From: Hwanghaeella sp.
GTDB lineage: Bacteria; Pseudomonadota; Alphaproteobacteria; UBA8366; Aestuariispiraceae
Direction of reading: 5' to 3'
Assembly (NCBI GenBank): GCA_028282025.1
Contig: JANQIT010000074.1
Location: forward strand, 1-64,000
Length of the DNA stretch: 64,000 nt
The position numbers were made by a program, and so were the translations under genes. Below the pieces are notes generated by a model. That model saw only the letters and a list, made by a program, of their open reading frames with translations. It was not told the DNA's origin and did not search any database. Below, piece after piece: positions 53,912 to 62,933 of the stretch (position 1 is the stretch's first letter; each line of letters starts with the position of its first letter).

Positions 53912-55201
53912 CTAGGAAACCCTCCTCAGCACATCCTTTGAATACACCTCAAAGCCCATCTTAATCCGCTTCTTTTCCGGTCCGCTCGAATACACGTCAG
54001 TCAGCAGCTTCCCGGTCTTATGGCCGATCATGCGTTCTTTTAGCGTCGGCTCTATGCCCTCTAAGTTCTCTAGAACTGTTCCGGCCCATCGGCGAATGCT
54101 GTGTAGGTCCAGGCCCTGCTCCTTGGCGTTCGGTAGGGCCTCGGCAAGGGTCGCCCTCATGCGCTTCGATAGAGAATGCCCAAGCTTGTGGTCCTGACCA
54201 CCGGGCCTTAGTTCCTCGAAGAGTTGGTCCTCAGGTTGTTTCCCTCCCGTACGTCGATTGAGCACCTCTTGTGCCCGCTCAGAAGGGAAGAACACGACGC
54301 GGTTCCCCGCCTGTGTCTTCGCGTCCCGGATATGAACCTCACCATTTGGTTGGACGTCTTTCACCCGCAGCTCGCAAATCTCGTTTAGGCGGCAGCCGCT
54401 CTCTATTAGCAACAACCCGACGTCGTACTGCTTGGGGCTCTGGTTCCAACGGCGCTCAAGAGCCTTGTAGAAGATCGTCAACTCCTTGTCGGTAAAGGCC
54501 CGCTTCTTCTTTGCCGCCTTCGGGAGTTCGCGAGCCAAGTCAGCGAAAGGCGAGATCCCCTGGCAATACTCTCGCTGGCGTGCCCACTTCCAAAGCAGGT
54601 TCATAGCACCAATGTACCGCCCGAGGGTCTTGGGAGAACGTCCTGATTTTTCCAGGTGATCGCTGAGCCACTTTGAGGCCGTCCTTGGCCGGACCTTGTT
54701 CATCATTAGGTCGCCCATAGCTTCTATGAACAAGCCAACAGCATGGCGACGGCCGTCTATGGTTCCCGGCGTAACCTTCCCTTGAAGAGACGCCAACCAC
54801 TGATCAGCCACCACCGATATGGGTACGCCCTTGCCGGTGGCGATATCAAAGTATCGCTGCGCTTCTGCCTCATGCCCTTTGTCGGCTATGTCCTGTGCAC
54901 GGTCGTCTATGATGCCCTCATAGATGTCCCTTAGGTCCTCCCTGGGCTCGTCCAGCAGCACGCCAGCGGCCTCTTGGGCCTCCTCGGTGCCGCCCAGCTT
55001 TGAGGCCACTAGTTGCTCAACCTCCCGAATGATCTCATCCAGCTTGGCGTGCTTCCTGCGCCGGGCCTGATCAAGGTCTCGGGTCTTCAGCGTTCTGGAT
55101 ATGGAGTCTTTGCCGACGATCTTCCGCCATTTGGTCGGAACTACGTACCGGACATACCAAGTATGCCCCTGCCGGTAGATGTTCTGGGTCATATAAGACA
55201 T
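53912..55201 (-). CDS. Tyrosine integrase of the element
   Basis: 429 residues. The N-terminal part (YRQGHTWYVRYVVPTKWRKI) is the DUF6538-type arm-binding segment, followed by a core-binding domain (about 130-230) and a catalytic domain with Arg in ESGCRLNEICELRV, His-x-x-Arg in LDLHSIRRWAGT, the second His in MIGHKTGKLL and the nucleophilic Tyr in LTDVYSSG. ATG 55201 is used, and a second ATG three codons later is possible. It lies 77 bp from the tRNA-Leu 3' end and is divergent from no other gene, as in many tRNA-targeting elements. Confidence 0.95.
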   Translation of the reverse strand: MSYMTQNIYRQGHTWYVRYVVPTKWRKIVGKDSISRTLKTRDLDQARRRKHAKLDEIIREVEQLVASKLGGTEEAQEAAGVLLDEPREDLRDIYEGIIDDRAQDIADKGHEAEAQRYFDIATGKGVPISVVADQWLASLQGKVTPGTIDGRRHAVGLFIEAMGDLMMNKVRPRTASKWLSDHLEKSGRSPKTLGRYIGAMNLLWKWARQREYCQGISPFADLARELPKAAKKKRAFTDKELTIFYKALERRWNQSPKQYDVGLLLIESGCRLNEICELRVKDVQPNGEVHIRDAKTQAGNRVVFFPSERAQEVLNRRTGGKQPEDQLFEELRPGGQDHKLGHSLSKRMRATLAEALPNAKEQGLDLHSIRRWAGTVLENLEGIEPTLKERMIGHKTGKLLTDVYSSGPEKKRIKMGFEVYSKDVLRRVS

Positions 55202-55214
55202 GTAAGCCCCACGG

Positions 55215-55242
55215 ATCTATAACACAATCAGGTGTTATAGAT
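55215..55242. repeat. Putative integrase arm-type sites, right end
   Basis: ATCTATAACACAA at 55215-55227 and its inverted copy GTGTTATAGAT at 55232-55242 form a palindrome with 11 bp arms and a 6 bp spacer. The direct copy is identical to 40569-40581 at the left end. It also overlaps the integrase promoter region, so the integrase may repress itself. Confidence 0.6.
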
Positions 55243-55278
55243 TTCGCAAGACTTTGATTTTACTGAATAAATCAGAAA

Positions 55279-55295
55279 TGGTGCGGTCGAGAAGA
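55279..55295. repeat. Right attachment site inside tRNA-Leu 3' end (17 bp)
   Basis: TGGTGCGGTCGAGAAGA: CCA end, acceptor stem and part of the T-arm of the tRNA, identical to 40490-40506. Confidence 0.92.
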
Positions 55296-55365
55296 CTCGA
55301 ACTTCCACTCCGGTTAAGGAACAGCGACCTCAACGCTGCGCGTCTACCAATTCCGCCACGACCGC
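55279..55365 (-). tRNA. tRNA-Leu (anticodon GAG)
   Basis: 87 nt including an encoded CCA end. The acceptor stem GCGGTCG/CGACCGC, D-loop AATTGGTAGACGC, anticodon stem CAGCG/CGCTG with loop TTGAGGT (anticodon GAG), a long variable arm and T-loop GTTCGAGTC are all present. It is the integration target. The element restores its 3' end. Confidence 0.97.
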
Positions 55366-55547
55366 ATTGCACCAAGTGCCGGAACCGGGCGTGTAGCAAA
55401 AGCCCGCTGCCCAATCAAGCCCGCCCACGCCCTCATTGTGAGGCTTCGTTGCCCATGCTTCCAGTCTGCACAGAATACCCACACATTTTTTAATCCATTC
55501 TGCGCGCATCCCCGTACCCCTAGTGTGGATATTTTGGGGAGCTAAAC

Positions 55548-56090
55548 ATGGATGGCCAGCAGGACCAGGAAGCCGAGGATCAGCGCTTTTTCGAAGGATT
55601 CTCCAGAAGAATGGACGGGCTCGTCTACGAGATGCTGCCGGTAAGACGGTCCAGCGTTCAGATCGTCGCGCCGGAAACGGCCCATTCTAAGGCTAGTTTC
55701 TGGCGGGCTTGCCGCCTCTCCGACATCTGGCAAAGCCGCACCAAGAACGGCCTGCTGCCGCCTCCGGAAGTCTTTAACGGATTCACCATCGGCTTCAGCC
55801 TGTTGCCCTATGTATCGCTTTACGACCAAACGGGGGACGAATATCGCCGCCGGTCGCCCGCCAATGACGTAGGCCGGAAAACCGGGGCCGATCACCTGTT
55901 GGATTTCTCAGGAGAACATGGGTTTCAGACCGTGATGACCCTGGCGGCGGACCGTAAGGATCCGGTTTTCTTCTCCATCGACCTGGGCGGAGACGCCAAT
56001 ACGGCCCGCGGGCTGGACGGCGTCATCCTACCGTTGGCGGCAAACGGCCGGACCGTCACCGCCTTATGCGGTTGCATGGCCCCCCGATAA
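55548..56090 (+). CDS. PAS_5-like small sensor protein
   Basis: 180 residues, preceded by GGAGCTAAAC. The sequence has the same loose pattern as the PAS_5 proteins of this group, with VRRSSVQIVAPETAHSKASFW early and DGVILPLAANGRTVTALCGC at the end. No output domain. It lies 182 bp after the tRNA and 66 bp before lipB. The fold assignment is tentative. Confidence 0.6.
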   Translation: MDGQQDQEAEDQRFFEGFSRRMDGLVYEMLPVRRSSVQIVAPETAHSKASFWRACRLSDIWQSRTKNGLLPPPEVFNGFTIGFSLLPYVSLYDQTGDEYRRRSPANDVGRKTGADHLLDFSGEHGFQTVMTLAADRKDPVFFSIDLGGDANTARGLDGVILPLAANGRTVTALCGCMAPR

Positions 56091-56156
56091 TGTCTTTATA
56101 GCTGTCCACCCGCGGCGGAAATGCAGTTCCCGCCGCCGCCTTGAAACGACAGCGGC

Positions 56157-56846
56157 ATGACGGAAAGATCGAACCACCCTGCGCCCTCATCCTCGGCGAA
56201 TGCGCCTGAATGGCGGCTTTCGCGCGCGCCGGTCGCCTATGACACGGCAGTGGCGGAGATGGAGCGCAGAGTGGCGGACATCCGCGCCGGCGCCGCATCG
56301 GAAATGGTCTGGCTGCTGGAACACCCGCCGCTCTACACAGCGGGCACCAGCGCAAAGCCGTCCGATCTCCTCACACCGGACCGTTTCCCAGTTCACAGAA
56401 CCGGACGCGGCGGCCAATACACCTATCATGGACCGGGTCAGCGGATCGGCTATGTGATGCTTGATCTGAAGCGCCACGGCGGCGACGTGCGCTGTTATGT
56501 CCACAAATTGGAAGAATGGGTGATCCGGGCGTTGGCCAGTTTCAACCTCTCGGCGGAACGGCGGGAGGGGCGCGTCGGTATCTGGGTGGACAGAGGCCAG
56601 GGCCGCGAAGACAAGATCGCCGCGATTGGCGTGCGGGTCCGCCACTGGGTCACCTTCCACGGGGTTTCCATCAATCTTGAACCGAATCTGGAGCATTTCG
56701 GCGGCATCGTTCCCTGCGGGATCGGCGAAGAGAATTTCGGCGTCACCTCACTGGTCGACCTGGGTTATCCGGTTACCATGGAAGACCTGGACCTCGCCCT
56801 GATGCGGGCGTTTGACGAGGTGTTCCTGAACGGAAAAGGCGATTGA
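56157..56846 (+). CDS. lipB: Octanoyltransferase LipB
   Basis: Transfers octanoyl from acyl carrier protein to lipoyl domains, the first step of lipoate synthesis. It has 229 residues. [40 protein letters not shown] and [21 protein letters not shown] are family motifs. The catalytic pair is Cys187 ([16 protein letters not shown]) and Lys153 (DKIAAIG). It stands alone, and lipA is not in the window. Confidence 0.97.
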   Translation: MTERSNHPAPSSSANAPEWRLSRAPVAYDTAVAEMERRVADIRAGAASEMVWLLEHPPLYTAGTSAKPSDLLTPDRFPVHRTGRGGQYTYHGPGQRIGYVMLDLKRHGGDVRCYVHKLEEWVIRALASFNLSAERREGRVGIWVDRGQGREDKIAAIGVRVRHWVTFHGVSINLEPNLEHFGGIVPCGIGEENFGVTSLVDLGYPVTMEDLDLALMRAFDEVFLNGKGD

Positions 56847-56941
56847 ACACTCGGTTTCCCGAACATCCAATCGCCTTCGTATCCGTTGCGGCGGCGCGCC
56901 TTCGCCGGAAGCCCGGACCTTAAGCGCGGCGAGGTCTCTCC

Positions 56942-58756
56942 TTAAGCCGCCTCAGACTCCGCACCCTCTTCGCGGATCGACACCAGGAAGTTCCGGACTT
57001 CAGACGACAGTTTCTCCGCCTCCTCGGAGAGCTGGCGTGAGACATCCTGAACCTCCGTCGCGGCCTTGCCTGTTTCGCCCGCGGCCGAGTCCACCGCCTC
57101 CGCGGTTTGCGACACCGTTTCAGTACCGATGGACGCTTCTTGGATGTTCTTGGCGATTTCGTTGGTCGCCTGACTTTGCTGCTCGATAACGGACGCCACG
57201 TCGTTCGACGCCGCGCTCAGATCGGTCATCATCGACTCGATCTCCCGGATTGAGGAGACCGTGCCTTTGGTGGCGGTCTGCATGTCCGCGATTTGCCGCC
57301 GAATATCTTCGGTGGCGGTAGCGGTCTGATTGGCGAGGCTCTTCACCTCGTTCGCCACCACGGCGAACCCTTTCCCGGCTTCGCCGGCACGCGCGGATTC
57401 AATCGTTGCGTTAAGGGCAAGCAAGTTCGTCTGTTCGGCGATATCGCTGATCAAGGTGATCACGTCGCCGATCTTCTGCGCCGCGCTGTGCAACTCACCG
57501 ATCCGCTTGCTTGCATCTTCGATCTTAGTGACCGCCTTCTGCGCGGAAGCGTTGGAGGACGATACCTGATCGCTGGCTTCGCTGAGCGATGCGGATAGCT
57601 CCTCCGCCGCCGCCGCAACGGTCTGAACGTTCCGGGCGGTTTCAGCCGCCGCGTTCGTCACCGTGTTCGCACGGTCCGTGGTTTCAGTGGTGGTGGAAAT
57701 CATACCGTCCGCCGTGCTGGACATTCGCGCCGCCGCGGAACCCAATTCTCCAAGCATGCCGGTTACGGTGCGGTCGAAGGACCGGGTCATCCCCTCCATG
57801 GCTTCGCGTCTGCGTTCACGCGTTGCAAGGCGCTCCCGCTCGCGTTCGGCGGCTGCATCCTGCTCGCGCAGGGCTTCGCGGAAAACGCCGAGCGTCTTGA
57901 CGATATCGCCGATCTCGTCCGACCGGGCCGGCGGCAAGGATACATCGTAGTCACGTTCGGAAAGCCTTACCATCGCTTCCGACGTCTGCCTCAACGGCCA
58001 TGCCAGCCGACGGTTGCTGATCATTACCGTGACGGCGAGAACCGCGAGGGACACCAGCAGGATGACGGCGAAGACACCGTTCCGGACCAGGGACAGAAAC
58101 TCGGCCCCCTCTGCCGCTTCCGCGCGTGCGGTGGCCATTACTGTGTCGGAAACGGAATCGATGACCGTATTGCCCGTTCGCACCAGCCGCTCGGCCAGCC
58201 CCGTCAACACCCGCTCGCGATTAGCTTCCTCGAACGTATAGTTCGCGACAGCGGCCTCCCGCCCGGACTCTTCAAATACCTTGATCGTGCGCGCCCTCGA
58301 CTCGTTTAAAAAATCGATATAGCGCGACAGCGAATCGCTGCTGTGGACCAAAAACCTGACGGCGATTCTTACATCTTCATTCGCACCCGTCTCGAACTCC
58401 GGCTTCGACAGGGTTTTCTTGAACAAAGCCGCCATCTCGTCCGCGGCCTTACCCGCAGCCTGCGATTCCGACAGTGCCTGCTTGGACTTTTCAATCCGGC
58501 CGGTCGCCAGGCCGGAAAGATGCGATTCGGTGGAACGGTATAGCTGCGACAACAGCTTGTCCGTCGCCGCGACAATCGAGACGCCATCGTCGCGAATCTC
58601 GGCCACCTCTGTCAGTCCGGATACTTCGGCGTTCCTAACATCTTCTGCAATGGTTTCGATCACCAGATTCGAACCGATCGCCAGCCCTGCAAGAATCGCC
58701 AAAGGAATCGCCGCCAATAGAAAGGCAAGGCCGGATACACCTTTAAAACTGATCAT
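56942..58756 (-). CDS. Methyl-accepting chemotaxis protein
   Basis: 604 residues: membrane helix (about 8-30), a periplasmic helical domain (about 31-210), a second helix (about 215-237), HAMP (about 238-295, [23 protein letters not shown]) and a long signalling domain with the conserved hairpin tip [37 protein letters not shown]. Adaptation-type Gln/Glu pairs flank the tip. GGAGGGGCGGCAG precedes the ATG. It lies 12 bp after the repeat protein gene, so the two are one operon and may sense together. Confidence 0.95.
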   Translation of the reverse strand: MISFKGVSGLAFLLAAIPLAILAGLAIGSNLVIETIAEDVRNAEVSGLTEVAEIRDDGVSIVAATDKLLSQLYRSTESHLSGLATGRIEKSKQALSESQAAGKAADEMAALFKKTLSKPEFETGANEDVRIAVRFLVHSSDSLSRYIDFLNESRARTIKVFEESGREAAVANYTFEEANRERVLTGLAERLVRTGNTVIDSVSDTVMATARAEAAEGAEFLSLVRNGVFAVILLVSLAVLAVTVMISNRRLAWPLRQTSEAMVRLSERDYDVSLPPARSDEIGDIVKTLGVFREALREQDAAAERERERLATRERRREAMEGMTRSFDRTVTGMLGELGSAAARMSSTADGMISTTTETTDRANTVTNAAAETARNVQTVAAAAEELSASLSEASDQVSSSNASAQKAVTKIEDASKRIGELHSAAQKIGDVITLISDIAEQTNLLALNATIESARAGEAGKGFAVVANEVKSLANQTATATEDIRRQIADMQTATKGTVSSIREIESMMTDLSAASNDVASVIEQQSQATNEIAKNIQEASIGTETVSQTAEAVDSAAGETGKAATEVQDVSRQLSEEAEKLSSEVRNFLVSIREEGAESEAA

Positions 58757-58768
58757 CTGCCGCCCCTC

Positions 58769-59683
58769 CTACTGAAGTCTTGTCAGGATCGTGTGGGCGG
58801 TTTCGAGCCGTTCAAAAACATCCGACGGCGTCATGCCCCCGACGGGCGGACGAAATTCGGTCTCGGCCTCAATCCCCAACTGCACTTTGGCAACCACAAG
58901 ATCAGCCAAAACCATGCCGAGCAAATCGTTGACATGCGCGGGTGTGATCCGCCCGGTCCGCATGGTCGGTTCGACAACGCCCGCCGGCAGTTGAACCAAC
59001 CTGTCGTCGCCGTTCAGATCTCTCAGCGCGGTTAAAAGGTCAGCGCCACGCTTATAGACGTCTCCGGGTTTCTTGCCGGCGACCGCCGGGCTGTTATCGG
59101 GAACGTTTTCCAACCCGCGGTGCCGCGCCAGTTCCTGTGTAACGCTGACGATCGTGTCGGCAACGCGATACACATCGTTCGGCAGCGGTGGCGGAACGTC
59201 CATCGCCTGGGCAAGTTGAAGGCTGCGCAGCAGGGCGCGATAGACATCCGTGGGGGATTTCTTGTCCGAAAGATCCTGCGCCGCAGCTGCCGGCAGCGCG
59301 AGCTTGCCCGCCAGCTCATTAGTGTCGGACAGCACGGAATCCACCAACTGCTTCACATCGACCGGCGTCAAATCGCGTCCGGGAATGGCCGGGAGAGAGC
59401 GCGCTTGAAGCCCGTTCAGTTTCCGGACCGTTTGCAGAATCTCGAACACCGCACGCGCTTTCTGAAAGACGTGCCGGGGCCGCCGGTTCGACAATTCAAT
59501 GGTCTCAGCCGCCGGGACCGGCAGCAGCGCCGCTCCCAGCAACTCTTCTAGTTGAGAATTCGTTGCCTGGACGACACTGTAAACTTGTGTTGGCGTGATC
59601 TTTGTCTGCGCATGCACCGGTGCAGCAGACAAACCAAGCCCGAACGCAATTGCCGAAAAGACGGCAAGACGCGGAATCGACAT
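58769..59683 (-). CDS. Periplasmic protein with eight P-x-D-V-Y repeats
   Basis: 304 residues from ATG 59683 (GGGGAGATGAA upstream). A signal peptide (1-25) ends PVHAQ. The mature protein is built from eight helical repeats, each opening with a Pro-x-[Asp/Gln/His]-Val-[Tyr/Phe/Lys/Asn] motif. The Pro residues are 31, 69, 107, 144, 168, 206, 248 and 286, so most units are 37-42 residues. I know no named family. It is 12 bp upstream of the chemoreceptor in the same operon. A role as its periplasmic ligand-binding partner is inference. Confidence 0.8.
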   Translation of the reverse strand: MSIPRLAVFSAIAFGLGLSAAPVHAQTKITPTQVYSVVQATNSQLEELLGAALLPVPAAETIELSNRRPRHVFQKARAVFEILQTVRKLNGLQARSLPAIPGRDLTPVDVKQLVDSVLSDTNELAGKLALPAAAAQDLSDKKSPTDVYRALLRSLQLAQAMDVPPPLPNDVYRVADTIVSVTQELARHRGLENVPDNSPAVAGKKPGDVYKRGADLLTALRDLNGDDRLVQLPAGVVEPTMRTGRITPAHVNDLLGMVLADLVVAKVQLGIEAETEFRPPVGGMTPSDVFERLETAHTILTRLQ

Positions 59684-59861
59684 TTCATCTCCCCTTGGGA
59701 TCAGGTCTCTTTCATGCTGTCTAGATCGCATTCCAACGATTAACGATTGGTAAAAGAACTACCTGAAATCAAATGGCATTTAGGTTTTTATATTAAAATA
59801 ATATTAGGATATCATTTTATTCCTATTCTCTTGTTCGGCCGAAAACCCATCGCCGCCATCC
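59684..59861. other. AT-rich promoter region of the repeat-protein/chemoreceptor operon
   Basis: 178 bp, strongly AT-rich at 59770-59820 and including TTTTTATATTAAAA (59785-59798), identical to 40222-40235 upstream of the autotransporter. Such tracts suit AT-binding silencers or a promoter UP element. Confidence 0.4.
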
Positions 59862-61295
59862 TCACTTCAGAAGTGTCGTCGGCGCAGTACCGTTCTCCAC
59901 CCACTCTTCGAGAGCGGTCAACGGGTCGATGCTGAACTGATTCAACCCATCCTTACCGGGTAACAGGCCGCAATGGTCCATTCCGGGGATCATGAAAAGT
60001 CGCACCGTATCGTCCGCCTTGTCCACGCCAAGCGTGGCCTTAACTTTCTCATGCCAGTCGACCGTCTTGTATGGTGTAACAATAGCATCCGCCCAGCCGT
60101 GCCAGACAATCATCTTACCGCCGGCTTCCTGGAACTTGCCGATGTCCGGATTGTCCGAGTTGTAGACCGAGGCCATCGCAGCCAGGCGCGCCGGGTCCGC
60201 ATCGAAATCAAAGTCCAGAGGCGAATAAGACGGTCCCGGATCGTCGGCAAAAGCCATATAGGCCCCAAAATTCTTCGCGAAAAGCGGCACCAACTTGCCG
60301 CCACCACCAACCTTTCCAGTTAACCAAAGCCACCAGAACCGTTCCGACCCTTCCGGGATTCCACCGGGATAAAGTTGCTGACCTGCCGCATTCACCGGCC
60401 CCTGACGCCATTTTTCGACAACGCCCAACTCGGCATCCGTCAGACAGCTTTCCCCGGACTGGCCGGCGGCGCATTTTAGGACGCTGAGATCGACCGAACA
60501 TTGCCGCGGGTCTCCGATCAATCCGTCTACCGCGCCGTCGGCCCCGTCACACTGTTTCATCACCGCGTCACCGATCAGCTTATCCTTGCCCGCCACCAGG
60601 ATGGCCGCACCGTCGGCACCGGTATTCGCCTGTGTCAGCCACGCCATTTTCAAAGCGACGAGCCCGGTATAGTCCATCGCCGGCGCACCGGAGATGATGC
60701 CGTCGAACTGGTCCGGATATTTGAGAGAGGCCATATGGGCCATCCGTCCGCCGGTAGAGCAGCCCTGGAAATAGCTGTGCGCCGGCGCACCACCGTAGAA
60801 GGCGGCGATCATTTCCCTGGCGACCCGGTTGGTCTCACCGATAGAACGCCAACCCCAATCCCGCTCCGCATGCGGGTTGTTATGCGCCCAACCGGCGTCG
60901 ATGACATTCAGCCCATGGTGACCGCTGTCAGACGTGGCGGTTGCATAGCCCCTGCGCAGTCCCGGCCCCATGGCGTTGATGAAGGCGCCTTGACCGTCGG
61001 CGCGGCCAAGAATGCCGCAAAAACCGCCGCATCCCGCCTGATAGTATTTTCCGTTCCACCCTTCCATCGGCAGGCGCACTTCGATGGAGATTGCCGGCAA
61101 GGCGGTCGCACGGATCTGGCAATAGGCCGGGTTGTCGTCGGCGGCTGCGATAACATTCGCTGAGGAGACGAATCCGCCGTTCAACGGATAGTTCGCCAAC
61201 CCTTCGCAACGCCCCTTTGTTTCCGCCTTTGCCGCCGTCGCCACCGCCGCCAGCGCGGCGAAACCCAGGATTCCGATACGTGCGATCCGCCTCAT
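59862..61295 (-). CDS. Tannase/feruloyl-esterase-family hydrolase
   Basis: Secreted esterase of plant phenolics. ATG 61295 is preferred over GTG 61301 (GGGGGTGAGT upstream), which gives 477 residues. The signal peptide ends near KAETKG. The catalytic Ser lies in YFQGCSTGGRMAH, with Cys next to it as in fungal tannases. The Asp is in WHGWADAIVTPYKT and the catalytic His in IPGMDHCGLLPG, whose flanking Cys could form the CS-D-HC disulfide. A dense Gly/Cys patch (GCGGFCGILG) is typical. The native substrate is unknown. Confidence 0.92.
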   Translation of the reverse strand: MRRIARIGILGFAALAAVATAAKAETKGRCEGLANYPLNGGFVSSANVIAAADDNPAYCQIRATALPAISIEVRLPMEGWNGKYYQAGCGGFCGILGRADGQGAFINAMGPGLRRGYATATSDSGHHGLNVIDAGWAHNNPHAERDWGWRSIGETNRVAREMIAAFYGGAPAHSYFQGCSTGGRMAHMASLKYPDQFDGIISGAPAMDYTGLVALKMAWLTQANTGADGAAILVAGKDKLIGDAVMKQCDGADGAVDGLIGDPRQCSVDLSVLKCAAGQSGESCLTDAELGVVEKWRQGPVNAAGQQLYPGGIPEGSERFWWLWLTGKVGGGGKLVPLFAKNFGAYMAFADDPGPSYSPLDFDFDADPARLAAMASVYNSDNPDIGKFQEAGGKMIVWHGWADAIVTPYKTVDWHEKVKATLGVDKADDTVRLFMIPGMDHCGLLPGKDGLNQFSIDPLTALEEWVENGTAPTTLLK

Positions 61296-61301
61296 ACTCA
61301 C

Positions 61302-61553
61302 CCCCTATGCTCGCAATCGTCTGTTGTGATACCGCTCATGTTTGCATACTGAGATACGCATATCCACGGCTGTTTTAAAGGATGCGTCGCGGTAGAGCTT
61401 TGGCGCAGATCAAGCGCATCCCGCGCGCAAAATGTCCGCTGGATGCTGCTGGTGCTGGGTGCGCCCCACGACCCCATCCGGTCGGGCGGGGCGGGTGGCA
61501 ATCCCGACCGAGCAGTCCTTCTGGACGGGTATGCGTAAGGGTCGGTCGTGGTA
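61302..61553. other. Region between FAD oxidoreductase and tannase genes
   Basis: 252 bp without a supported gene. It should contain the promoter of the tannase-family gene. No clear terminator hairpin seen. Confidence 0.4.
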
Positions 61554-62897
61554 TCAGAGTTCCCGGCCCGCCCGCAGTTCCTTCCAACGAATCTGCGCCG
61601 TCGCACCGAGCCAAGCGAACGGTTCGGGGGGCAGTTTGGACGGTGTCCCTGCCGACAATTGCATCTGTGTGAACGTACTGTTCCTTCCGGCCGCCAAATC
61701 TGCCGCCGCAACCCCGGCAAATGTTCCTTTCGCGGTTCCCAGCCCGTTCTGGCAGCAGGCCGCGAACAGACCCTCCTCAATTTCTCCGAACGCCGGGGCG
61801 TTGTTGAGCGACAGACAGAGACGCCCGCCCCAGCGATACTCCATCGGAACATCTTTCAGTTCGGGAAAACGCGCGCGGAAGGAGCGGTCATGCTCGCCCG
61901 CGATCCGGGCGATCCTCATTTCGGAGATTTCCATGGAGGCATCGTAGGTGAAGCGGTTTCTAACGACGATGCGGTCGCCGCCCGCACCCGAAACACGCCG
62001 CACGGTCGTGCCCATCGGATCGGCCGGGGTCGCCCCCCAGGTCGGCAATCCCCCCAGACGTCTTACTTCATCCAGCGACAATTCCCGTGTCATCGACGCG
62101 TAGGTGAAGACATGCGCCAGCCGGCGGCGGAAGAAGCCGAAGCTCTCCGCATGCCCGTTTACCGCCAGGATCACCTTGGGGGCGGTGACTTGGCCCTTGG
62201 GCGTCGTGGCCGTCCACGCGCCGCCATCGCGCGTGAGATCGAGTACCGGCGTATTCTCATGAATTGAAACGCCGTTCAGTTTCAAGCCCTCCGCCACGCC
62301 ACGGACGAACATGGCCGGCTGCAGCATCGCCGCGTTAGGCGTGTACAAACCGCCCAAATAGTAATCCGAACCCGTTCGCTCCCGCATCGCCGCCGCATCG
62401 AGAAGCTCATAATCCTCTCCAAGGGCGGCTAGATGCCGTGCGTAATCCGCATTGTGTTTCAGCCCCTTATCCGTCGCCGCGGCGTTTATTTTCCCGGAAC
62501 GGGCAATGGATTCGGCCGGCATACCGAAGGAGGAAGCCGTGCTAAGGGCGAAATCTATGGCCGACCGGTTTACGGCAATCTGCAGCCGGTCGGCATCCAA
62601 CGATCCGCCGTAGTTGTCCGACGACAGGTCGTGCGGCAGGTCAATCATAAAACCGGAATTCCGCCCGGCGGGTCCCTCGCCAACCCGGACGGCATCCAGA
62701 ACGATTATCCGCTCCCCGGGCCCGATCTGCCGCAACCTTTGCGCAGCGGCCAGGCCGGCAAATCCCGCCCCGATGATAATCCAGTCGGCCATGACGGCGG
62801 TTTCCAACGGTTCCGGTTCGTCCGCCGGCGGCAGAAGCGCGTTCCATCCGGCCGGCCCGGTGTCTTTCGGCAGCCGTCTTACCTTGACTGAAGTCAT
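61554..62897 (-). CDS. FAD-dependent amine oxidoreductase (DadA/PuuB-like)
   Basis: 447 residues. The dinucleotide-binding motif IIIGAGFAGLAAAQRL (about residues 40-55) and RNSGFMIDLPHD, with a C-terminal FAD-contact region near GLFAACCQNGLGTAKGTFAG, place it in the DAO family. It oxidises an amine or N-substituted amino acid. It lies 36 bp after an aldehyde dehydrogenase gene on the same strand, which recalls the puuB-puuC pair of putrescine breakdown. The substrate is inference. Confidence 0.85.
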   Translation of the reverse strand: MTSVKVRRLPKDTGPAGWNALLPPADEPEPLETAVMADWIIIGAGFAGLAAAQRLRQIGPGERIIVLDAVRVGEGPAGRNSGFMIDLPHDLSSDNYGGSLDADRLQIAVNRSAIDFALSTASSFGMPAESIARSGKINAAATDKGLKHNADYARHLAALGEDYELLDAAAMRERTGSDYYLGGLYTPNAAMLQPAMFVRGVAEGLKLNGVSIHENTPVLDLTRDGGAWTATTPKGQVTAPKVILAVNGHAESFGFFRRRLAHVFTYASMTRELSLDEVRRLGGLPTWGATPADPMGTTVRRVSGAGGDRIVVRNRFTYDASMEISEMRIARIAGEHDRSFRARFPELKDVPMEYRWGGRLCLSLNNAPAFGEIEEGLFAACCQNGLGTAKGTFAGVAAADLAAGRNSTFTQMQLSAGTPSKLPPEPFAWLGATAQIRWKELRAGREL

Positions 62898-62933
62898 CGC
62901 ACGGGAACGCCCGCCATTCCGGAATCGGACCGT

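Larger units (their letters stand above)
40490..55295. mobile_element. Integrated element in tRNA-Leu(GAG), satellite- or prophage-like
   Basis: A 17 bp direct repeat (TGGTGCGGTCGAGAAGA) at 40490-40506 and 55279-55295 bounds the element. The right copy is the 3' end of an intact tRNA-Leu, as expected for tyrosine integrases. One unit is 14,789 bp. The integrase gene lies next to the tRNA. A 13 bp repeat, ATCTATAACACAA, lies just inside both ends. Contents: integrase, serine recombinase, podoviral terminase and internal virion protein homologues, a helicase-like protein, probable defence genes and several unknowns. Base composition seems lower in GC than the flanks. Capsid, portal and tail genes are not recognisable, so it is either a satellite that uses a helper or a decayed prophage. 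Confidence 0.9.
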
